From: Chiua virens
Taxonomy: Eukaryota; Basidiomycota; Agaricomycetes; Boletales; Boletaceae
NCBI GenBank assembly: GCA_019787685.1
Contig: JAHNUO010000024.1
Coordinates: 310,001-374,000 of the forward strand
Reading direction: 5' to 3'
Length of the DNA: 64,000 nt
The notes below the pieces were generated by a model. It was not told where the DNA came from. It saw nothing but the letters and a program-made list of their open reading frames with translations, and ran no database searches. This document shows, piece by piece, positions 1 through 12,002 of the stretch. The stretch's first letter is position 1, and every line of letters starts with the position of its first letter. The position numbers and the translations under genes were made by a program.

Positions 1-2455
1 TCCATGTTGTCCACACAGGCCCACAATACCGAATACCTTGGGCAAGGTGTAATAAACCATGTATTGTCAACATACACATTGACAGTTGCTCCGCATGATA
101 TTGGTAGTAGAATCTAGAATTATATCAGAATAAATGACTATGGCAACTAGTATAACACGTACTGCTCATATGCCTGAACCCACCCAATCAGGCGCTCCTC
201 AACCTCGTCTGTCTGCTGCATTGTGATTTGAAACTGGAGTGTGATCTTCATGATATTACCAAGCTTGCACATGTGGTCGTAGTACTTGCGCTTCTTGAAA
301 TGGTTTTCAAGAAGCTTGGGAGCAAGATATATGAACCAAAAGCACCATGATTCAGCTGTGAAAAGAGAGCGGTCGGATGCAATGTTTTGCAGAACACGAA
401 CGAATGAGGCAGGGATATGTTCAACTGCAGCTGCCGTCTCTCGGCTAACCTCCTCCCAAATGTGTGGTTCAATTTGATATTCTTCCTTTCCCAAGTCCAG
501 GCCTTTGAAGTGACCTGTCCAAAGATTGACGAGATTGGGTATAACATTCTCAAGGAGTAGATGAAACCATTCCCAGGGTATCCCTCGAGCATAGTCCAGA
601 GACCGAACACGAGACAACCCAGGAAGACCCTTGATCCCAGTATCTTTGGCAATTCTCTCTTTCTCAGTCTTTGTCATAGCAGCACTGATTTTTTCAGCAA
701 CCTCAGCAAAGTCATCATGTTTATGAAGTGGTAAACCCCGAGGGTCCCACTCAACGTGATCGTCCCTAGGATTGCGAAGTTGATGTGTTGGAGGGCAAAG
801 GGGTACATAGTATGTTTTTCCGTCACCACGTGATGCTCGAATATGACAAGACCGACAAGGAAAGATTCCATTGTGTCCCTTTATCTTCAGAAACTTTTCG
901 ATCGCAACTATGTCGCCAAGTTTGAATAACACGTATGCATGCAGCTGGAATGAAGTCTTTGTGCTCGCATCGAATGTGGTAACACCATAGGCAAGCTCGG
1001 CACATTCATCGTCTAAAGGGAAGAGGAACGAGCCTATGTCTTTGGGCTGATGAGGCCCAGGGATGACGCCAACACACATAAGGTTCTGAAGATGATTGTG
1101 ACACTCAGGAGGTAGGTTGTAATTGACTAAAACAATTGGGGTTGCGCACGGACCCTTGCGATGGTGTCGATAAAGGAGATAGCTGTCGGTGCACACAGAA
1201 AGTGCAATGTCATGGATGTTGGAAAAGAAGGTGCGATTGAGTTTCTCTCCGTCCACAGTGACATGATGACAAAGGAGGCCTTGGTAATGTGCACCATCGA
1301 AGACGTCATGTATAACCCCATCACAGTGAACATATTGCGCACGGTATGACAGTGTCTTGATCTTTTCCAGGCTTTGGAATAACCCTTGTAGACGAGGGAT
1401 GATGGGGAAATAAGTAAAATGGGCGAGTGGTTTGCCGTCTGGTCCATAGCGAGCTTTGTGACAAAATGGGCACGCTTGATGGTGGAGATACTTCTTTGTA
1501 TACGCGATACAAGACTGTGGACAGCGATCGTATAAAACAGGCACAACACCAGATAACACTCCCATCCTCTGGAACAACACGAACTGCGAGGCAATATTTG
1601 CTTTGTGTCGAAAGATGAACCGAAGATTGTTGAACATCTGACAAGTCATCCTGCTCGACATGATCAAGTTAAATGCGTGAACATTATCATGGTCTTCTTC
1701 AGACAGAATATAGTGGCCTACAGTATATTAGTTGAAGAATTCACATGAGGACAAATGGGCCTGGGCTTACAAGTATCAAAGAGACCTTCTTCAGCTTCAG
1801 CAAGCGCACTGACAGCAAGGTCTTCAAGCAAATGCTCATTGAATATATCAGATTCACTCTCAGAACTTGCATTGTCATCTTTCGACAGTGCTCTGAGTCC
1901 CTGTGAGTCTGTTGTATCACAGCTCGATGGGGAAGTGCTAGCAGAGTTATATGACTTCTCTGAGTTGTGAGAATGAGCGATGAGGTCGATCTCCAAGTCT
2001 GACTCCTCAGACTGATGGGCAGATACACATAGATTTGAGTCAGATTCTGTATCAATCAGATTAGACTTGGACGATTCTTCAAACTAAAAATCATAATGAT
2101 TCAGACTCACCATAAGTGATGAGGTTGATCGCTGATTGCGAGTCAGGTTGGAAGGCAGAGGTGGGTGAATCCGACTCATCCTCTGAATGAGGTGGAACTT
2201 AGATGACTGAATTCACTCTGAAAAATGACTCACCAGACATAGAACTCTCACAACTTTCCGAGGACATGATCAGGTGTCCATCACCACGCACAATAACCAA
2301 CTTGTACTGTCTCTGGCGTGCTGCATACTTGAGTACCTTCCCACAGGCAGGTGTGCACCAACAATGTTGACATTGCTTGGACCTGGGTTTTCTTTGGGAC
2401 TTAGATTTCTGTCACAAACGAGCCATTGAGTAGGACAGAGAGTTGTGTGCAGCAT
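1..2455 (-). CDS. Tnp2-family (CACTA/EnSpm-like) transposase, 3' end off the window
   Basis: Transposase of the Tnp2 family, the cut-and-paste enzyme of CACTA-like DNA transposons. The main exon (about 1691-157) has family hallmarks: YDRCPQSC, CPFCHKARY, a DVFDGAHY stretch, VNYNLPPE followed by GVIPGPHQPKD, and KGHNGIFPCRSC. Upstream exons give an N-terminal cysteine cluster (CQHCWCTPACGK, near 2340-2360) and an acidic Ser/Asp/Glu-rich linker (about 1790-2200). At the left end a 43-nt intron (114-156) joins to an exon encoding YYQYHAEQL and GLLHLAQGI, so the gene continues past position 1. The start is unclear: an in-frame TGA lies just upstream of the cysteine cluster, near 2415. The remaining exons look open. 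It is divergent from the RTC4-like gene at 2631. Family assignment is firm; activity is unknown. Confidence 0.85.
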
Positions 2456-2630
2456 CTCACGTGAGATTCAGAGTCATGGGACTAACTGTACAGTTTTTGC
2501 CTTACATAATGCTTTTGACCACAGACATGCTCAACGCATCACATTTGCACGTCTAACTTTTGTGTCTCTTGTGTCTTATCTTGCACCTCGTGTCAAAGCT
2601 TTATGTTGCATTACTCTTTGAATCTTCACA

Positions 2631-4188
2631 ATGGCTAGATTGAAGGAGCCCAAGATCTCGCGAACCGACAGACTTGGCCAGTCACTAACACGGGTCCAGA
2701 ATGATGTCGACGCATATACCCGTAAGTGGCTGTTTTTATCCATAGTCAGTTCATGTGTCATGAAATTCTCAGAGCGAGAACGTGCCAGGAAACACTGCAA
2801 AATGGTATCCTACCATCATCATGAACGTTGTCGGCTCATTCCGAAACCCAAGGGGCGCTCTGGACGCAGAGGTCCAAGCGCATACAGTCTCTTCGAGGAG
2901 ATGAAACTAAAGAAGCCAGTCTACAATGATATCTGTGTAAGTTTCTTCTCGTGCTCACTATAGGAAATTATCTAATGTGTCATTAGTATCTTGTCCGAGG
3001 CCTTGTCACCAAGTACCTCGACTGTACACTACCACTAAGTCGCCAGCCCAATAAACTGAGGGTTGAAAAAGTTATTCTCAAGGTATGTTTCCGTTTTAAT
3101 GGTGCACATACAAATGAAAATGTTTGGTTTATTATAGGCTCAATTTGATTGTCGCATCCTACAGCGATATGAGAATGGCTGGGCCGTCCGCGACATCATG
3201 GCACAGTACCTTCGAAACACATCCACAAGACTCCGAAACCTGAAGGCCAACAACATAGAGATGGACCATGAGGTATTCAAGTCGTGCATGCTATGGTATC
3301 TTTTTAGTCGATTTGTACAATTTTAACACAGGGAGATGCCACGACAAACGAGGACTCCGACTTGGACATTGATGCTTCGGATGATGACAATCTGGATGAT
3401 GCAAGAGGACGGTCAAAACATCTTGAAAGGAGAACTGACGCTGGGGGATCTGAGTCCATGGCTGACTCAGATAACGACTTTGACATGGATGAATTTGATC
3501 CTGGTTCTGATTTAGAGCTCGATATGGACAAGGACGAGTGGGGGTTGGAGATGGAGGATAGAAACCCTCAGTCGTCAAGAAAAGTATGTGTTGATAGTTT
3601 TTGCTTGCAAGTCTAACTACGTGTTTTCCTGGATTAGAATTACTCGGATTGAAAGCAAACCAGTAACTCGAACTCATCCAATGTCAGACGTCCTACCCAA
3701 AAATGGTCAGGATTGCCTAATTCAACTTCAAAGGCGAGGAGTTTCTTCAATCTATTCCACTACATTAAAAATTTGAAACCATGCATAGAAATCCAAAACG
3801 AAGAGTAACAAGTTGATTCCAGAGCAATCCAGGTCGATCAGAGTCAACGATCGCGCAAAAAAAACTATGAAAGAGGGAGCAGCTTCGAGGACTCAGAAGG
3901 ATGTTGAAGCCAATAACTCAAGCGGTGTGGACCGCAATGGAAAGCATGCGAAGGCTCTGCGTCTGATCAGTTCAGAAAAGGACGCTGTCACGGCTATAGT
4001 AGGATTCTGTTTCATTTTTTGGCTTGCGATATACTTATGGGTTGCGGACCAAATGAAGCGAGAGACCTTTGGGACCAGAGAAGACCTGAACAAGGATGGC
4101 ACTGCTGATGAAGAGGCACTCGTCACTGAACCGGAAGATATTACATTGGATCACCCAGCTGTGGTATTTATTACTGAACTCGGAGAGT
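2631..4188 (+). pseudogene. RTC4-like gene, 5' part, cut by Plavaka insertion
   Basis: Five exons join cleanly: 2631-2721, 2773-2936, 2987-3082, 3138-3272 and 3332-3583. They start at MARLKEPKISRTDRL, pass a conserved-looking RYENGWAVRDIMAQYLRN block and enter an Asp/Glu-rich linker. The next exon (from 3638) meets an in-frame TGA at 3650-3652, although the frame beyond it still looks coding up to about 3780. A further coding block runs from about 3790 to 4187. Its hydrophobic stretch near 3991-4050 is better read as a 60-nt intron than as a membrane helix. The block ends at the left inverted repeat of the Plavaka element. The RTC4 domain itself lies beyond the element, at 12003-13335. That the two parts were one gene is inferred from domain order, strand and compatible phase (codon GAG at 4185-4187, exon from 12003 in phase 0). 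Confidence 0.6.
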
Positions 4189-4212
4189 CATCAGCGAAAT
4201 AAATAAAATCTT
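4189..4212 (+). repeat. Left terminal inverted repeat of Plavaka element
   Basis: Begins CATCAGC and runs through an A-rich core to AATAAAATCT. It matches the reverse complement of 11945-11968 with a few mismatches in the A-rich part. Confidence 0.7.
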
Positions 4213-4470
4213 GCAAGGCTCGGCAGGGCCATGCAGGGCTGTGCTCGGCCTTGCAAGCCTCTCGCAGCTTGCGAGGCCATGCAGGGAAATACTCCCAGCC
4301 GCTGCGACCTTGCAAGGACATGCCACCCTCGAGAGCCTTGCGAGATCATGCCAGCTCCGAGAGTCTTGCAATACCTTACAATACCTTACTAGATCACTCA
4401 GTGCCTCGCACCGGCTTACTAGATCACACAATGTACTGCGAGCCCATGCAGGGCCTAATGATGACTTGCA
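4210..4470. repeat. Left subterminal repeats (TTGCAAGG/CTTGCAAG motifs)
   Basis: Multiple copies of the near-palindrome CTTGCAAG and variants (CTTGCGAG, CATGCAGGG) in a gene-free stretch just inside the left end. The same motif recurs inside the right end, as expected for transposase-binding subterminal repeats; binding is inferred. Confidence 0.65.
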
Positions 4471-4613
4471 TGCCATGTAATTACAAATGGGATACTAATA
4501 CAACGTATGGCATACGGGTGACAAGAACTTTGAGACGGCGACTCCGAGTTTGTCCGAACAATGACTGTCAAGTCAGTTAGGGAAGTGGGAAAGAGAATAA
4601 TGTTGCATACGAA

Positions 4614-7170
4614 TTAGAAACCATTGACACGGCTCTTCCGAGCAGGGTTTTGCTTTGTGGTCGTAGTTGATGCTCTCGAGTTCTTGGCCTTTTTCCGTGG
4701 TTTGGATGGGGTAATGGACTCGGTTTGGGCACGTTTTTCGGAAAGCACAACCTGGTTCGTCGCCTCATTGTCGTCGTTGTCCGTGAGTTCTGAAAGTGGG
4801 GAATGAACGGCATCCACCGATCTATGGCCGACGGTATCATGGTTGTCGTAGTGAGGTTCCTTGGCAACCAGAGCACGACCCTCCAACTCGCCTCGGTTTC
4901 GGGTAGTCTGCGTGTCCTCGCTAGTGATGCCCCAAACGGCCTTGTTCACCTTTGGCTTGGGATGAGAGTCGGAAACTGGGTGATCTGTGGTATGAGTAGA
5001 TTTAGCTGGGGCCTGGCGGCGCTGGGTGACTCCTCGTTCGAGTCGATCCTTGGGGGCATCGTAATCAAAGGTGTCAGTGTCTTCGTCACTGGTGCAGTGG
5101 GTATCGAATTTGCGTTGCTTCAACTGATTCGCAGTCGTGGTGACGCCTGCGATACTTGTCCTCATTGGCTGTGGCTGTGGTTGGGCCCGGGGATAAGAGT
5201 TGGGTTCGAATTGGACGTGGTGTTGCATAGCTCCGATGGCTGGAGCGTTCTGAGTAAACCTGGGTTTCTTTCGAATGGTATGGTTCTTCGAGTGAGCAAC
5301 TATGTCGGCATCTTCATTCGTCAATGTGATGTCGGCGTCGTGATCTGCTGATTCGGGTTGATCTTGCCGGTAAGTGGGTCTAACTCGAGTGCTAGCATGT
5401 TCCTTTGATTGTAAATGGGACTCCGAATCGGAATCTTGATGTTCCTGGACGCGTGCGTACTTGGCTGGGGCCTGACGCTGGGTCGTCCATCGTTCCTTTG
5501 CCTTCAGTTTTGGCCGGGAATCGAAGGGGGTGACTGTTCGTTCCTCAAGGGAATCATAGTCTTGGAAAGGGTCGTCTGGATAATCGACGTGACCTCACTC
5601 ACTCAGCTCTGAGGCTAGCAGATGCAGTCATACTATAACTTACCTTCGTCCCGTAAAGATGTCCTTGCGCCAGCACTGGCAGTGGCGATGGTTTTGCCAG
5701 TGGTCCTTGGTCCAAGTCCATCGCTGGCTGCTTTGGTTGCCTTTCGTGCACGCCACTCGGCCATATCATCCTCGCTATCCTCCAAGGCACGCTTATCGTG
5801 CTTCAAGTCCATTGGGAATCTGGTCGCTTTGCTTTGCCTGCGAAAATTGTTGAGTTGATGATAGATACAACATAAATATTTACCTATTCCACCATTCGAG
5901 GGTTTCTCGAACCCACAAATCTGATTTGTCGTCCAAGACCTCAATGATACGCCAATATGTATCCTGAAGATCCATCTCGCCAATTGTACGTGTCCATTGC
6001 TGGGCATGACTGATCGTAATGTACGTCTACAATATAGTTAGCAACAATAACAAATCAGAGAATAGAAATACGTACGATAATATGAGCGTAGGCAATAATG
6101 TGGCTATCAACCGATTCCAATGCCCAAGCCTCATTCTTTGCTTGCTTTGCTTTTTTCGTAGTATCACCATTGACCCAAGCCGGACCATCGAATAGATGCT
6201 GATAGACCTATTCCAAATGATGATGTACTGCACATACCGCCAGATGAAATCAGACACACCCTTTTGACGGTATGGTGTCGCAGTAACCCAACTTGCTTGT
6301 CTTTCGGGTCATAGGTGTCCTCGTCGTAGAATAACATGGGCCACCTTGACGATTTCAAAGGGAAAACCCCTTCTTGCAACGCTTCCATCCCACTGAAATG
6401 TTGTTAGGTACCTGTACCAGAGATTGTTAACATGACTTACGCTATTGGGTCTTCATCAAACTCTGCCACGTCCCGACGTGAGCACATAAGACGCGCCAGT
6501 TGTGGGTGGAAGATTCCACGCGCCGACTTGTCTTCACTTTCTGCAATAGGGGGTGCTAGTCCGTCCGACATGTTGATAGAGACATACTTGAGGGCCTTCT
6601 GTTTGACGGCAGCCAGGTCTTGAGAGCGTCCGTCACTCACACCTTTCGTGATCTGTTGATGTTATCGTTAGAAATGTAGCGCATATATCCACCATACGTA
6701 CCGCTCGGATGATTTTCTGGAGGCGTACAGGAGTTATGTTGCCAAGTTCACGACGTAAGCTTGGCACAAGCTTCAGGATGCCATTATAAAAGTGAAGATG
6801 GCGCTCGATTGCCTCTGGAGAACTGGTGCAACGATTATTGGTTAGGGGGATTGGTAGAATGAAAATAGGAATGTACAGGTCATCGATTTTTCCACCCTGA
6901 TCATGCTGAATGCCAATGAGAAACGCAGTCTGGGGCACTCCAAATGGGTCTAAGAGGGCCGCAGCCTTCTTGCCTGCGACCCGATATGGCTTCATTTCAT
7001 CACTGTTGTTCGCGGACCTACAAAATTAATTTAGTACTGATCAAGGGGTTATTGAATACATACGTGTTCGTCTTGCCTCCGTTTGTGAGGGCATCCAGGA
7101 GATCTTCAGTTGCATTTTGCTTGTCTTCACTCCTTGTTGGAGGGTCAGATTCAAAGGGACGAGACGACAT
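4614..7170 (-). CDS. DUF6698-like protein, cargo of the Plavaka element
   Basis: Multi-exon minus-strand gene starting at MSSRPFESDPPTRSED (7170) and ending KSRVNGF (stop at 4614). The central part matches my memory of the basidiomycete DUF6698 family: exon 6633-6995 (block PYRVAGKKAAALLDPFG, then NNRCTSSPEAIERHLHFYNG), then exons with ARGIFHPQLARLMCSRRD and WPMLFYDEDTYDPKDKQVGLL. It is followed by a basic/acidic low-complexity tail rich in Ser, Thr, Pro and Lys (about 5950-4614), including an SPLSELTDNDD segment and a nuclear-signal-like KPRKKAKNSR. Function unknown; a nuclear role is only a guess. It is divergent from the transposase with under 200 bp between starts, so a shared promoter is likely. 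Internal exon borders between 5400 and 6360 are uncertain. Confidence 0.65.
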
Positions 7171-7361
7171 GGTGGGGAAAAGGATGTAAGACGAAGGTTG
7201 CTGATCGATTAGATAAAGTGATTGTTTGTCAATAAGGTTAAACAATGGAAATCTCCGAGATTCTGTTCCGTGCCACCTGATACAGTCATGTGAGCAGCAT
7301 CATCGTTCTCACGATGTCCTCTTATCAGACGCACCAGGTAGGTTGACCCAGTCACAGTCTC
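7171..7361. promoter_or_regulatory. Short divergent promoter region inside the Plavaka element
   Basis: 191 bp between the start codons of the DUF6698-like gene (minus) and the transposase (plus). It must hold both promoters and 5' leaders unless the transposase has an unseen upstream exon. No clear TATA box was picked out. Confidence 0.4.
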
Positions 7362-10300
7362 ATGGATCTCACTACATGCCCCCACTGTCATATCCAGGTC
7401 CAACCAAGAGGTCTTTCGATTCACATCGCCCGATGGTGCAGCGCCAATGTTGTAAACATGACTCATGCACTTGAGGGACGTCGAGAACGTATTCAAGAGG
7501 CAGGAGCAGTCGAGTTTCGAGCTGACTTGGAGCCATATCAAGAACCAGAGCCACATCATGTAGCAGAGGGTCACTTTGAGGCCATGCAGATGGAGGGGGA
7601 TGGTCCCGCAAGTGTAACTATTTAGCATTTGCTCGAAATATACCCTGTTTAATATGTTTACTCATGCTCAGCGAGATGAGGGTGAGATTCAGGAGTACCA
7701 CCAGTCTGGAAGGCCAAAACGGCCTACTCGCCTTCCAAAACGATTCCAGGACATGCTTCCTGAGCCTGTGATTCCAGTTATATCACCACCAATGGAACCC
7801 GAAGGACAAACAGATGGAAGCCCCAGATCTGACCACGACAGTCCTGACCCTAGTGAGCCATCCTCACAGGAAGGCCTTACTTATTGGCTTTCAACAGAAT
7901 CTGATGCATTTGACCTGTTTCGTCAATACGGTACATCATTCCCGACCTATGATCCCGAAAACATGGCCTATTTTGCTCAGTTCTGCGATACCCCGACATT
8001 CGAGCACATTCAAGAGGATGATCAAGAACCATGGTACACTAAAATTAGATCATCATTTGGTGCCGCACACGATCAATACTTTGCCCCATTCCTGAATGCA
8101 AGTACATACCGCCTCATGAGCTGGTTCTACAATGCATCATCAAGTAAATCCCTTGGCGACTTAGATCGGCTTGTCAACAACGTCATACTCGCGGAAGATT
8201 TTAACCAGGAAGATTTACGCAATTTCAATGCCAGTCGTGAAGGAAAGCGGATGGACAATGCTAGCTCTGAGGCTGAGGCCGAGTTCTCTCTTTCTGATGG
8301 CTGGCACGAAACCTCACTCGAGATACCTCTCCCATGCGAAGAAGCCAAGTTCTCATCAGAAGCTGATGCTCCCAAGTTCATGGTCCATGGCCTCCACTAC
8401 CGGAAATTCACTGAGGTCATCAAATCTGCATACGAAGAGGTGTCGGCAAAGTCGTTTCATATCGCCCCTTTCAAGCTACTTTGGCAACCAGATAGCAGCC
8501 GACCACCTGAACGCATTATTTCCGAGGTATATACAGCTGATGCAATGCTTAATGAACAGGCAACCATCGCCGCTGCACCTCCTGTGCCTGGATGTACCCT
8601 GGAGACCGTCATTGCTGCCATCATGCTATGGTCAGATTCGACACATCTTGCTAACTTTGGAAATGCCGCTCTCTGGCCTGTGTACATGTTCATTGGCAAT
8701 CTCTCCAAGTATACTCGTGTGAAGCCCACCTCTTTCTCGGCCCATCACCTGGCATACATTCCAAAAGTACGTTATATGTTAAATCACATTAACCCCGGAC
8801 AATGATACTGACTTAGTATATGAAAGTTATCCGATACTATACAGGAATTCTATAGGCAACACTTTCACTGTGGGGCAACGGCAGCTACACTTACGCATTG
8901 CAAACGAGAGGTTATGCAAGCAGTCTGGAAATTTCTACTCGACGTAGATTTCATCAAAGCATACAGGGAAGGCATTGTAATCAAGTTTCCTGATGGGATT
9001 TTCCGTCGCGTTTTTCCTCGGATCTTTACATATGCTGCTGATTACCCAGAAAAGTACGTATGCGCTAGTGATCATATCATCAACTGACTTTGTCCCTTAA
9101 TAGAATTCTTCTTGCATGTATGAAGTTTCTTGGAAGGTGTCCATGCCCTCGGTGCCTCATCAACAAGGATAAAATCGATCGCTTGGGTGATAAGCACGAT
9201 CGATGGGTTCGCACTCACAAACACAGAACAGACAATCAGCAACAGCGAAATTGGATAGAACGTGTTCGCAAGATGATCTTTGTAGAGGGAAGAGGCGTAA
9301 CAAGTAAAGCCGTTGAAGGACTCATTGGAGGGATTTCTCTCGCTCCAATCCGGGTAGGAATTCATTGTCAACATGAAGCATCTACTGATAGATATTTAGA
9401 ACGCCTTTTCAGAGAAGCTCTCAAGACTTGGGTTTAATTTTCATTCCATGCTTGTGCCTGATTTCATGCACGAGTTCGAGCTCGGGGTGTGGAAGGCAAC
9501 TCTTACCCACTTGCTTCGAATCTTGTATGCCTACGGTCACCAAACAATTCAAGCACTTAATGAACGGTAAGCTGCTTGCAAATATACTACAGCACTTCAA
9601 CTTCAACCCTGGGCCACTCACACTAGGTATCGCAAGATACCAACTTTTGGTCGCGACACGATTCGGAAATTCAACGACAATGTCTCGGGGCTAACGAAGC
9701 TTGCGGCTCGCGACTTTGAAGACCTCCTTCAGGTCAGTGCTATAACTTTTTCCTCGTTGTTTCCAAGACTAATAAATGGCTGATATCACTAGTGCTCGAT
9801 GCCAGTATTCGAATGTCTTCTTCCTGAACCATTCAACACTGTCATTCTCGATCTTCTTTTCGAACTCGCAACATGGCACGCATTCGGAAAGTTGCGTCTA
9901 CATACAGAGACTACTCTTAACGACTTCAACAATTGTACGACTCGCCTTGGAAAGGCTCTGCGCAAATTTCGGAGTGATGTATGTGGCAAGTTTCGTACAT
10001 TTGACCTACCGCGGGAGTCAGCCGCACGTTCTCGCCGACAGGCAAAGGGCAAGCAGAAGCAGAAGAGTAGCGAAAAATCGGAAGCTAATTCCTCAAAGCA
10101 ACGAACTTTCAACCTATCGACGTACAAGCTTCATGCACTTGGCGACTATGTACAATCCATCTGGCTTTTTGGGACGACTGATAATTACTCGACACAGGTG
10201 GTGGGTACAGTAGCTTATGCTCAGACCTTGGAATCAGTTGCTTATGATATGCAGGGAGAGCTTGAACACCGTCGGGTGAAACGCTTCTATCCACGAACGA

Positions 10301-11750
10301 ACAAAATCAAGTTCACACAGGGTATTGCGAGGCAACAATACCGGGAACGCCTGCTCCATAGGTTGCAAGACATTGAACAGCACCGTGGGCAGGACAGTTC
10401 CAAGGGTGGCCAAGATGGAACCCCTTTTTTGCATTTCATTGACCAAGATCCACTCCCGCGTTGTGCTCCCAACACTCATTATCAAGTATCCGCTTCTCAA
10501 CAATATTACTGGGATATCTCCGAGTGGTGTGGGAAGAATCGGGATGACCCTGCATTGAAGGTTTGGACGGGAATCGAGCTGGAGTGATGAGGTTCTCATG
10601 ACGTCCACAGGATTTCCTACCTAAACTCAAGAATCACCTCCTGGCACGTTTGACAGGCAGTGAATACGATGGTGATGAGACAGAATTCACTGCGCATCAA
10701 CGGAATACGATTAGCTTTGTCCATAACTGAATCTACCGTCACAAGGTGCTTCGGGTCAACTATACGACGTATGATTTACGCCGAGCCCAGGATGCTCTCA
10801 ACCCACGCACACATGCCGACATTATGGTTCTTGCCCATGAGGATGATGATGAGCACCCCCATCCATATTGGTATGCCCAGATTGTTGGAATTTTCCACGT
10901 GAATGTTCGCTATCAGGCGAAGGTTAGGCGCATGGATGTCCTCTGGGTTCGATGGTTGGCACGGTGCATGGATGCTACGTCAATCTGGGCCAGGAAACGG
11001 CTTCCGCGCATTGGATTCTACGATAGCAACGATCCATCCGCATTCGGCTTCCTCGATCCTGAACTGATCATACGAGGTGTTCACCTCATCCCTGCGTTCA
11101 CATACGGACAAACATCAATGCTGCTATCACATTCGATTGCCCGTCAGCCGTTAGAGAAGCACAAGGACTGGGAATGGTACTACGTCAACATGTAAGTACA
11201 GAAAAGACAGTTTACAGATTTTGTTTATAAAACTATCTACAGCTTCGCTGATCGGGACATGTTTATGCGGTATCGCGGGGGCGCTGTGGGGCACAAGACA
11301 ATGCGGGAGGAGACTAAATGTCTCCTTGATGATCGTGATGAACTGGATAAGATTCCTTTCGAGCTGGAAAGCGAGCGAGACCAGAAGACCGGAAGCGACT
11401 CGGACGTGGAGATGGGTAGTGAAGACTTTGATGATGGCGAAGATATGGTGGCAGGCGAACATGAGACCGGAGAAAGTGACATCGAGGATGACAGAAGTGA
11501 TGAAGTCGATGAAGTCGATGACGATGACGACGGAGGTGATGATGCGACAGCTTATCCAGGGCTATCTGCTTCGCTGGCAGACGGTGAGCTTCTAGATGAA
11601 ATGGAAGAGTTTGGCTATACGGGGTTAGATCAGGTTGTGCAGGAGGAACTTGAAGAGCGGCATTACCGCGGTGAAGATGACCTGGGTGCTGAGGACGGCG
11701 AGAATGAACAGTGGGACAACTTGGAGGTGGATCCCCTAGCTTACCTGTAA
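7362..11750 (+). CDS. Plavaka transposase (KDZ superfamily)
   Basis: Apparently intact multi-exon transposase. It starts with a C2HC-type finger (CPHCHIQVQPRGLSIHIARWC), followed by an intron whose removal leads to RDEGEIQEYHQ. Later exons carry the family blocks: LANFGNAALWPVYMF, SAHHLAYIPK, LTHCKREVMQAVWKF, RVFPRIFTYAADYPEK, the cysteine pair motif CPCPRC, the catalytic-region motif PDFMHEFELGVWK (about 9450-9490), and FNLSTYKLHALGDY. The C-terminus is very acidic (about 11380-11560) and ends DPLAYL. Introns around 8767, 9053, 9353, 9569, 9733, 10561, 10706 and 11192 can each be removed in frame. No stop or frameshift was seen, so the element could be autonomous. The start ATG at 7362 was chosen because it leads directly into the zinc finger. 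Confidence 0.9.
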
Positions 11751-11783
11751 CTTGAACGTCTTGCTGCTTATGTATACACCTTG

Positions 11784-11943
11784 CATGGTCGGGCAACACC
11801 TTGCGAGACGAGGCTAGGGCTTGCAAGGCCATGAAAACCTTGCAAGCCCTGGTAAGCCGATCGTATAAATCTTACATGGTCGGGCAATGCCTTGCAAGAC
11901 GAGGCTAAGGCTTGCAAGGCCGTGAGAACCTTGCAAGCCCTAG
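11784..11943. repeat. Right subterminal tandem repeat
   Basis: Two direct units of about 68 bp, starting near 11784 and 11875, each reading CATGGTCGGGCAA and then several TTGCAAGG/CCTTGCAAG motifs. They mirror the left subterminal region in inverted orientation. Confidence 0.75.
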
Positions 11944-11944
11944 C

Positions 11945-11968
11945 CAGATTTTATTTTTTTTGCTGATG
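11945..11968 (-). repeat. Right terminal inverted repeat of Plavaka element
   Basis: Reads AGATTTTATT, a T-run, then GCTGATG; its reverse complement matches 4189-4212. Confidence 0.7.
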
Positions 11969-12002
11969 GTATAGGCTGACGTGATTCACATTTATTTGGC
12001 AG

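Larger units (their letters stand above)
4189..11968. mobile_element. Plavaka-type (KDZ) DNA transposon, 7.8 kb, with cargo gene
   Basis: The element is bounded by imperfect inverted repeats of about 23 bp. Both ends read inward CATCAGC, then an A-rich stretch, then AATAAAATCT. It contains a full Plavaka transposase gene (7362-11750, plus) and a divergent DUF6698-like gene (4614-7170, minus). Just inside each end are CTTGCAAG-rich subterminal repeats. No convincing target duplication is visible; only GT matches at the two junctions. The element sits inside the RTC4-like gene. Exact ends are inferred from the inverted repeat alone. Confidence 0.75.

Noticed and set aside
3991..4050. Apparent transmembrane segment in the frame at 3813-4202
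   Set aside because: It starts with GTAGGA and ends in AAG at the same phase, 60 nt long and hydrophobic only in translation; an intron explains it better.
4803..5351. 182-residue plus-strand open frame
   Set aside because: Antisense to the disordered tail of the DUF6698-like gene; no independent support.
11969..11976. Possible target duplication at the Plavaka ends
   Set aside because: Only GT is shared with the left flank; too short to claim a duplication.
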